This document shows positions 57,354-64,000 of a DNA stretch of 64,000 nt, one piece after another; position 1 is the stretch's first letter, and each line of letters begins with the position of its first letter. The DNA is from Epiperipatus broadwayi (lineage: Eukaryota > Onychophora > Udeonychophora > Euonychophora > Peripatidae), in the NCBI GenBank assembly GCA_028023455.1, contig JAQFVV010012509.1, positions 3,282,590 to 3,346,589 of the forward strand. Reading direction: 5' to 3'. The position numbers and the translations under genes were made by a program. The notes beneath the pieces are model-generated. The model made no database searches. It was not told where the DNA came from and saw nothing but the letters and a program-made list of their open reading frames with translations.

Positions 57354-57977
57354 AATATGAAAATAAAGATTGATTATGAAGAATTATAAGAAGTTAACAG
57401 TTACAAATACCTTGGTCAGGTTATTAATACAGATGGAAACATAATGGAGGAAATTAATCATAGAATTAAACTTGGCTGGAGTGCTTTTGGTAGAAATAAC
57501 TTGATACTAAAAGGAAATATGCCTATGTGTTTGAAAAGGATGGTTTTTAACAAATGTGTTTTACCAGTTCTTACTTATGGATCTGAGACTTGGACACTTA
57601 ATAGAAGAGCAATACAGAGACTTCAGACCACTCAAAGGAGTATGGAGAGATGTATATTGGGAGTAACAAGAAGAGATCGAAAACGCAATGTATGTGTAAG
57701 ACAACAAACAGGTGTTACTGACCTTATTGAAAAAATTAAAAGATTGACATGGAGTTGGGCTGGACATATTGCTAGAAGAGATGATAATAGATGGACAATT
57801 GAAATTTTAAACTGGATTCCAAGAGATTGTAAAAGACCCAGAAAGAGGCCACATGTGAGATGGATGGATGAAATAAGAAAATGTGCAGGGGTGTTGTGGA
57901 GAAGAGAAGCTAAAGATCGGAGAAGATGGATTAAACTTGGAGAGACTTTCATCCTGCAGTGGATTGATAATGGTTGA
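57354..57977 (+). CDS. C-terminal continuation of the RTE protein
   Basis: In the same phase as the upstream frame, beyond two TAA codons. It encodes SYKYLGQVINTDGN, INHRIKLGWSAFGR, VLPVLTYGSETWTL, WSWAGHIARRDDNRWT, RPRKRPHVRWMDEIRKCAG and FILQWIDNG, the C-terminal region shared by RTE-like elements, which lack RNase H. The second part (57,444-57,977) is open. If read through, the whole protein would be about 942 residues. Confidence 0.85.
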
Positions 57978-57994
57978 TGATGATGATGATGATA

Positions 57995-60316
57995 TGTTTA
58001 ATTCTCTATTTCTTCCAAATAAAAAAAACCTGCGGAAAAAAAAGAAAAAAAAAGATTATATTATGTTTTGACGCCTTAAATATTAATAACATTATATATT
58101 TTGTCTAAAGGAAGGGGGGCTTTCAAATGTGTGTATGTGAATGAAAGTCAAAGTGAATGAACTATTTAAAGAAATGATTTTATAAATAGATTATTCATAG
58201 TAAAATATTTAATGCTAATTAAAATGTATAAAAGTTAAAATTATTCTCACCCTATATTATACCTCGAGATCTTGATTGCCAAAATTTAAATACTTGCATC
58301 GTGACTTTTCACCTTTGCTTGCCTTTATTTGAGAATGCTTAATGGATAAAACTTTTGTGTTCAATGTTTGCTTCTAGGAGAGATTACCTCTAAATAATTA
58401 TTACTATTTCACTGACAAAGAGCACACTTTCAAGCATATTATAATATGGACAGAGCTCATAATGACACTACCAATTATAAGTTGAAATGTTTTACTATGT
58501 TCCCCCATTTTTGAAATGATGTACTTTCAGTCATATAGATTTGCTGAATATTTATGCTTGTTATATCTTATACTTTTTGATATTGGGATAAGGCAATTTT
58601 TAAAATCCCACGTGTATACAAACATGAGAAGTTTTAATATGTTTGGCAGCCATGCTTCACTAATTAATATGATATTCTTTTTACTTGATCTTATGCTATT
58701 AATATATAACATGTATGTTTTGCTAACTTGTATGCAAACACATATTTAAATATACAGAATCTTATAATTAAATATTAGTAAATATAGTAATCAAAAATTT
58801 TTGAAAAGTATAAAAAATATAATCGTCACTTAGGAGCGCTTTCGACTATCCTCATAGTCTTTGTCAACTAATACTTTGAAAGGTTAAGCTTCCAACAATT
58901 CCGTAATCTTAACATTTGCTGCATGCCTATTCATTAAGTCCTGCTTGTATATGCATATATCTTAGCATAGAGTTAAAAGAAACTTTAGAATTTTTTTTTT
59001 GCATTGATTAAAAAGTACAAATTTTTGTGTGATGTGTCCAGGGTCCCAGATTTACCTTAACCCTATCTGTATGCTCATTAATAAATATTTAGAGAAATAA
59101 TTATACACTCAAAATTAAACTTAACACAGAGTTTGTGAATATATAAGATTAGTAAATGTTACTATTTCAACTAGCATCTTGTTAGTTAGTTTGTACTAAA
59201 TTAACTTGATGATACATTTAGGGAAATCATGCATTTCTTCTACGGCTGTACTAGTTTGTTTTTCATTATTAGTTCATGCATGCACAATTCTTTATAGTAT
59301 TGAACTATAATATTGCATTTATTTTCATTATACTTTATTCCATGTTGTTAACTTTTCACTGTTAATTCAGCGCTATATATATTCTTTAGCATATTAAACT
59401 GCTTATGAACTCCTGTTCTACAAGCATGGTACTAAACTCATATAGAATTGCTCACTTGCATTTCTAGATTGCCAGATTTGTTTTGTTATATTTAATTTGC
59501 ATAATTTCTTTCCTTGTTAGATCTTTGAAAATTTGCATATCTATTAATTCCACATTTGTATATTTTTATACTATTTTTTTCTAGATTGAATTTTATTGAT
59601 TAATTTTATAGCACCCACTCTTGCAACTCTATTATGTTTATATAGTTTTTAGTCAATATATATAACTGTGTGTAATATTTCATATAAATCTTTAATATGG
59701 GTATCCTCTCCACATTGATGATTATTTATACTCGTATATATATTCCTAAATTTAAATTCAGTTATTTTTAAGATCTGCTTCTCTAATGTTGTGACTAAAA
59801 GTCTTGTTATATTATATTTAGCAATTAAATTTAGCTATGGTAGTCTCAGTTATTTTCACGAGTAGTATGTGCATACGTCACAAATGGATAGAATTAAGAT
59901 ACTGGATATAAGTATTTGTTAATATAATACAATACTACACTACTCTTGAAAATATTTATTCTTAAATATATCAATTATTTTTGAAATTTTAATTAATATT
60001 TAATTAACTAATAAAGGTTCATTTATACCTTTACAAATTAGATTTAAACACAGGCATGATTTATAATAATGTTTACTGAGAAAATGTGACTGAGATTATT
60101 AATAGTATTAAATGTTACATTTGTAAGTCAATGTTTATTTACACAATATTAGCTATTGTTTCTATTATATAAGCAGTCTTTTTATCTATTCTCTGTGATA
60201 TTTTTGCTCATTTTCTCTCTTTATTTTGCTGTTTTTATTATTTAGGTTAATAGAAGGCTTAGTAATCACGAATCCTTTGAAAAAAGATTTCAGACAAAAA
60301 TCTTACTCTAAAAATT
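57995..60316. other. Non-coding DNA
   Basis: A+T-rich with no gene. GAGCGCTTTCGACTATCCTC at 58,835-58,854 resembles a motif near Penelope-element ends but has no supporting context. Confidence 0.5.
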
Positions 60317-60459
60317 ATTGTTTATTTTTTTTCCCATATGTCATAGCATCGGCCGGGAGGTGAACCCGCAGCAACTGTCTGCAACCAACTGTTTGCTAGC
60401 AAGGCGGCTGCACCTACCTCTCGGCTAATAACGCCTGACGGAAAAAATATTGTTTATTT
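60317..60459 (-). mobile_element. tRNA-derived SINE, copy 4, with 11-bp target duplication
   Basis: Bounded by ATTGTTTATTT at 60,317-60,327 and 60,449-60,459. On the minus strand it runs CGTCAGGCGTTATTAGCC, A box TAGCCGAGAGG, CCGCCTTGCTAGCAA, B box GGGTTCACCTCCC, CGATGCTATGACATATGGG and an A run. Together with copy 1 it defines the family's 5' end (CGTCA(A/G)G(T/C)GTT). Confidence 0.88.
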
Positions 60460-61713
60460 GAGCAACATTTCTTAAAAATATGTTGATCTCTACTAATGAA
60501 ATCATGCTATAAAATAATCTGATTCTCAAAATCTGAGTAAGTCATCATATTTGGTGAATTATTTAAGTAGTTGAAATAATTATAATACCACTAATGGTAA
60601 GTCAAAAATAGTAATAGTAATACAAATAAACACTTCAATTTATTTAAAAATATAATACATGAAATATCTTCTCCGAAGTAAATTCTTTAAGATTTAAATG
60701 GAGGATAAGTCTTCTAGCAAAAGTATCCAAGATCTAAGATTGTTGTACTTACTCTTAGCAAAATTTATCTTGCAAAGAAAGCTTAAATATTTCATCATTT
60801 AAAAATAGATTGTATGTGTTGACTGATTTAATATTTTTCTTCTTGGAATCTTTGGATGCTATCAGTAGAAAACTAATCTCATTAAAATATATATAATAAC
60901 ACTTTTAGTAAAAAGTTCAAAAAAAAAGAAAGTGTTTTTTTTTTCTGAGCATCTACATATTCAATTTTGCGTTGTGCAATCTAGGTGTTGGAAGTCGAAT
61001 GGACTTTAGGGTCAAAGGTTCCTGAATAAAATTTTGAATTAAAAAAAGTACATTTTTATGGCTCAGATATAGATGAATTTTTATTTACTACAAAAATATT
61101 TATTGGTAAAGACAAAAGACAAGAAGCAGCCTTGCATTTGAAAAAGTGTTTTAAAACACATCGAAGAGATAATTTTGTTCATAAGAAAGTAGAAATAATA
61201 AATTCAAATTTATTTTTCTTTAATTAATATTTTTAAGAACTACTTATTTATATTTAATAAATAAACAAAATTAATGGAGTATTTTATAGCTGGCAGTTTA
61301 TAAGGAGTTCACGTACTAAATGTGATGGAGGTGTCATCATGAACTTTAACCTCCAGAGTCAATCACTCTACCTTTGGACCAAATCATACAGAACATTTTA
61401 TTTAATTTATATAGCTTGGTGTAGAAGTAGGATGGTGAACTTTCTTTGGATCATAGTCTAACTTTGCTCACATTTCTTATAAACTCCCAATCAATAAAGC
61501 TTTTATATGAAAGCAACATTCAACATACTATAACGTTATTTTGCAATAAATTTAATTATTTTTGATCTCTTCAACTCTGGGCTGTTTAAATTTTATTGTA
61601 AATAATTTAAATTTACTTTTCTTTTATTAATAGTCATCTCTTCTCTGGCAAAGCGGCCATATTGAATATTTAAAAAACCATGTTAAGCTACAAATTTTAT
61701 CATAGCTTAAGTT
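60460..61713. other. Non-coding DNA
   Basis: An unlinked 65-codon frame without a start (about 61,030-61,227, GSDIDEFLFTTKIFIGKDK) has protein-like composition but no splice context or known family. Confidence 0.4.
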
Positions 61714-61930
61714 TTTCATTGCAAGAGCAGGAGCATTCATTGCAAGAGAACAGTAGAGTACTTGTTGCAAGAGAACAGCAGAGCATTCATTGCAAGAGAA
61801 GAGCAAAGCATTCATTTCAAGAGAACAGTAGAGCATTCGTTGCAAGAGAACAGAAGAGCATTCATTGTAAGAGAAGAGCAGAGCATTTGTTGTAAGAGAA
61901 CAGCAGAGCATTCATTGCAAGAGAGCATCA
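61714..61930. repeat. 25-bp minisatellite, about 8.5 units
   Basis: Tandem units close to GCATTCATTGCAAGAGAACA followed by GCAGA, with units differing at one to four positions (GAACAG versus GAAGAG, TTCATT versus TTTGTT). Because the unit has no stop codon in several frames and is not a multiple of three, frames on both strands stay open across the array; this is an artefact of the repeat, not evidence for a gene. Confidence 0.92.
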
Positions 61931-62895
61931 TGGGAATTGAACATAGTTATTTGCTGACCACACAGCCATACTTGCGGATATAACATTGGCACAGTCAGAC
62001 TGGTGGATATAACAACTTCAAAATGTATTTCCATACAGGGGTTTGCAATGAATATGTCATCCCTAATAACATTCCCTATAAAAAGTGGTTAATATTGATC
62101 AATAATTAGTATAATTTGAATATTATAATAAAGAACTTCACTAATGTTTGTAATTTATTAAAAATTACTACTAAAATAGTCACTATATACAAAATAAAAT
62201 AATAAAAGAAAAAGTGAATGAAATAGTAAATTGATTGTAGAGTTAAGCTTGAGGTATATCAGTTAGTAGTTTAGAGTCAGTGCAACATAGTATTATTTAT
62301 CCTATCTTTAATATATTGTACAGGCTTAAACCTGCATTTATATATGTAATATATGCAGGGTTCAAACTCAGACTTTCACACTCTCAGTGCCATCTCATCT
62401 TTATAAGTTTTGAGGGCTCATATTGCTTCATGCTGCTATGACCATAAATTTAATAATAGCTTCATCAACTGCCACTTCTCTTTGCATTTGATATATAGTT
62501 CTGAAATTTAAATTGCAGTAGTGTATAATTGGCCTAAAGTTTATATACTGTCAAAATCTTTACTTTTAGCATTTGTGTACTTTTATTATTATTAAAATGC
62601 AGACAAGACATTATAGACAAATCTAAATCAGGTCAGAATATTTGCATAATATGTTTATATTTGTCTCATATTACTAAATTCAAATACTGGACCCAAGCCC
62701 ATATCATACCAAAAAATGAAGATAATTCACAATATAAATTTATACAATCATGAGCTATTTTTTTGATCAGCATATATGTTAGTTTCAATAATATTTTTTT
62801 TGTATATTTTTTTATCAAATATAAATTCAAATAATAATTAAAAAATATATAAAAATAAAATAATAATTAAAAAATATATAAAGATAACTACTTAC
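61931..62895. other. Non-coding DNA
   Basis: A B-box-like GGGTTCAAACTC at 62,359-62,370 without a clear A box. A 27-bp A+T-rich unit is duplicated at about 62,833-62,882. No gene. Confidence 0.45.
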
Positions 62896-62984
62896 CATCA
62901 GCTCCCAATAATGTTCATTCTTCTAAATACATTGGTATAAACTTGTATTTTTTCCGATGTAATTTTCAGGGCAAATAAAGTTCC
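62896..62984 (-). other. Weak exon candidate
   Basis: The minus strand has an acceptor-like TTTTTTCATTATTCAG, then 89 bases, then the strong donor GTAAGT (62,895-62,890). One frame is open for 28 codons (GTLFALKITSEKIQVYTNVF, then RRMNIIGS) but meets TGA just before the donor, and the other two frames have stops. It could be a non-coding exon, an exon with a frameshift, or chance. No protein family is recognised. Confidence 0.25.
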
Positions 62985-64000
62985 CTGAATAATGAAAAAA
63001 CTAAGAGAAAGACAAAAAAATTCAATTTACTTGATTACAAAAATTATCATAAAATGTTTATTTCTTATCGTAGAAAAATAAAAGTTACCTTTTCTGAAAC
63101 TAAAAAGAAAGATGGAAATGAAGGTGTAGAAAGTGCATGCATAGATTTCCGTTAATATTAATTAAGCTTAAACCTGATGTTTATAATTTGAAAATTTTTG
63201 CCCGCATTATGCAGGGGTGAAAACTAACAAGCCATTTTTTTCCTGATGTATTTAACAAGCACCTTTTCTAAAATCTGGAAAATTATTAATCCAGAAAACT
63301 CGGGACTCAAGAATCTTGAGTCAATTAATAATATTTTCCTTTCAATATAAAGTTGTCTCCATTGGTGAAAGCTATTTCTTGAGCAGTGAGCACTTGGTTT
63401 GCTTTTACATTAAAAAATTGAATTATTCATCACTCAAGTCTTGAAATATTCAAGTACTAAAAGTGATAGACTTAAGCTATAATCCAAAGTCTTGTTGCTC
63501 TTGAACTCATGATTACACTAAAATGAGAAGGGCACTTTTATATTTACTTTTTTAACTTTAAACTAACTACAAAATTTAATTAAATACCTCTTAGTCTATT
63601 ATATCATGACAAGCTTACATACCCTGAAGGTAGGATTGAATTATTTTAAATAGCAGAAAGGAGGGGGTAAAATCTTAACGTATTTTTTATTAAAGGAAAT
63701 CTCTATATATATTATAGTGGCATAGCGTATCATTTGTATAAATTATAGCATTAAAACAAGGGGTCATTTATTTTAGAGCAGTAAATCCTATTCAATGTTA
63801 TTAGTGACATTTATTCATACTGTGTTACTTACATTTGGCTTGTTGTCATGAATATGTATGTGTACTTCTAATCTGGGGGTTGCGACAAGATCAAACCCAT
63901 GGATTTCTCTTTATGTCCTGTCCTGTGGATAGTTGAGCTTCCTCGGACCTTCTCTGCATAAAAAGCCTCTGTGTGTTGGTAATTTCAGGACACCTGGCCC
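62985..64000. other. Non-coding DNA to the window edge
   Basis: The last 150 bases are richer in G+C than the surroundings and may be the start of a repeat or transcript beyond the window. Nothing specific is supported. Confidence 0.4.

Larger units (their letters stand above)
55149..57994 (+). mobile_element. RTE-clade LINE, nearly intact
   Basis: One long frame encodes endonuclease and reverse transcriptase, followed without a 3' UTR by a (TGA)n tail (57,975-57,993), the hallmark of RTE elements. Two in-frame TAA codons (57,351-57,353 and 57,387-57,389) are the only breaks seen; otherwise the frame runs to 57,977. The element starts about 77 bases after the Penelope terminal repeat; a 5' UTR is not obvious. 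Related fragments lie at 1-256, 4,140-4,800, 4,985-5,830 and 48,908-49,166, so the family has been active over a long time. Confidence 0.92.

Noticed and set aside
58835-58875. GAGCGCTTTCGACTATCCTC as a Penelope terminal repeat
   Set aside because: Only one short motif matches; the rest of the terminal repeat layout is absent.
61329-61385. Minus-strand tRNA-like sequence (GGTAGAGTGATTGACTCTGG) and B-box-like strings near 40,207 and 62,359
   Set aside because: No complete cloverleaf or paired A and B boxes could be drawn, and no A tail or target duplication was found.
61680-61983. Overlapping 70-94-codon frames on both strands rich in CKR, ENSRAF or NALLFS
   Set aside because: They are readings of the 25-bp minisatellite, whose unit lacks stop codons in several frames.
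1-64000. CRISPR arrays, bacterial operons, ribosome binding sites, rRNA or bona fide tRNA genes
   Set aside because: The window is eukaryotic nuclear DNA; no regularly spaced repeats with unique spacers and no complete tRNA or rRNA gene were found.

Overview
This window reads as nuclear DNA of an A+T-rich, repeat-rich metazoan, probably an invertebrate. The evidence is spliceosomal gene structure, RTE and SGNH-type LINEs, a Penelope-like element with a GIY-YIG nuclease, a Ty3/Gypsy element, a tRNA-derived SINE with 11-bp target-site duplications, a hAT remnant, and very little host coding sequence. The lineage cannot be fixed from the sequence.

Region by region. 1-7.15 kb is intron 1 of a protein phosphatase 1 catalytic-subunit gene on the minus strand. 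Exon 1 (7,149-7,203) encodes the diagnostic PP1 N-terminus and ends in a phase-1 splice donor; the other exons lie beyond the left edge. The intron holds three decayed RTE pieces, one SINE and a foldback element. A YY1-like AAGATGGCGGC motif at 7,320 marks the likely promoter. 8.5-14.2 kb is a pair of about 750-bp direct repeats. The second copy was split by a 3,053-bp insertion (9,996-13,048, 7-bp target duplication) and by a 442-bp insertion (about 13,502-13,943). 16.2-16.7 kb holds an internally deleted hAT element. 18.8-27.7 kb is an old but complete Gypsy element on the minus strand with 2.2-kb LTRs. 28.9-30.6 kb, 41.2-41.8 kb and 51.7-55.1 kb are Penelope-type units with terminal repeats facing each other. 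30.7-34.0 kb is flanked by two 420-bp LTR-like repeats. 34.6-38.1 kb is a decayed 3.5-kb palindrome. 44.7-48.5 kb is a dead LINE (SGNH hydrolase, endonuclease, reverse transcriptase). 55.1-58.0 kb is an almost intact RTE element. 61.7-61.9 kb is a 25-bp minisatellite.

The most interesting signal is a set of hammerhead self-cleaving ribozyme motifs in two sequence families. Family 2 has two copies (11,624-11,680 plus; 13,596-13,656 minus) with intact CUGAUGA and GAAA cores, a palindromic stem III, and at least two compensatory base-pair changes in stem I. Family 1 has about six copies in a 325-bp interspersed element often arranged as inverted dimers. Two copies (43,212-43,270 and 44,525-44,583) keep the core. 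These look like retrozyme-type or Penelope-associated non-autonomous elements. The short palindromic stem III predicts cleavage as a dimer.

Apart from PP1 exon 1, no host exon could be established. Everything else with coding character is transposon-derived and, except for the RTE, clearly inactivated.
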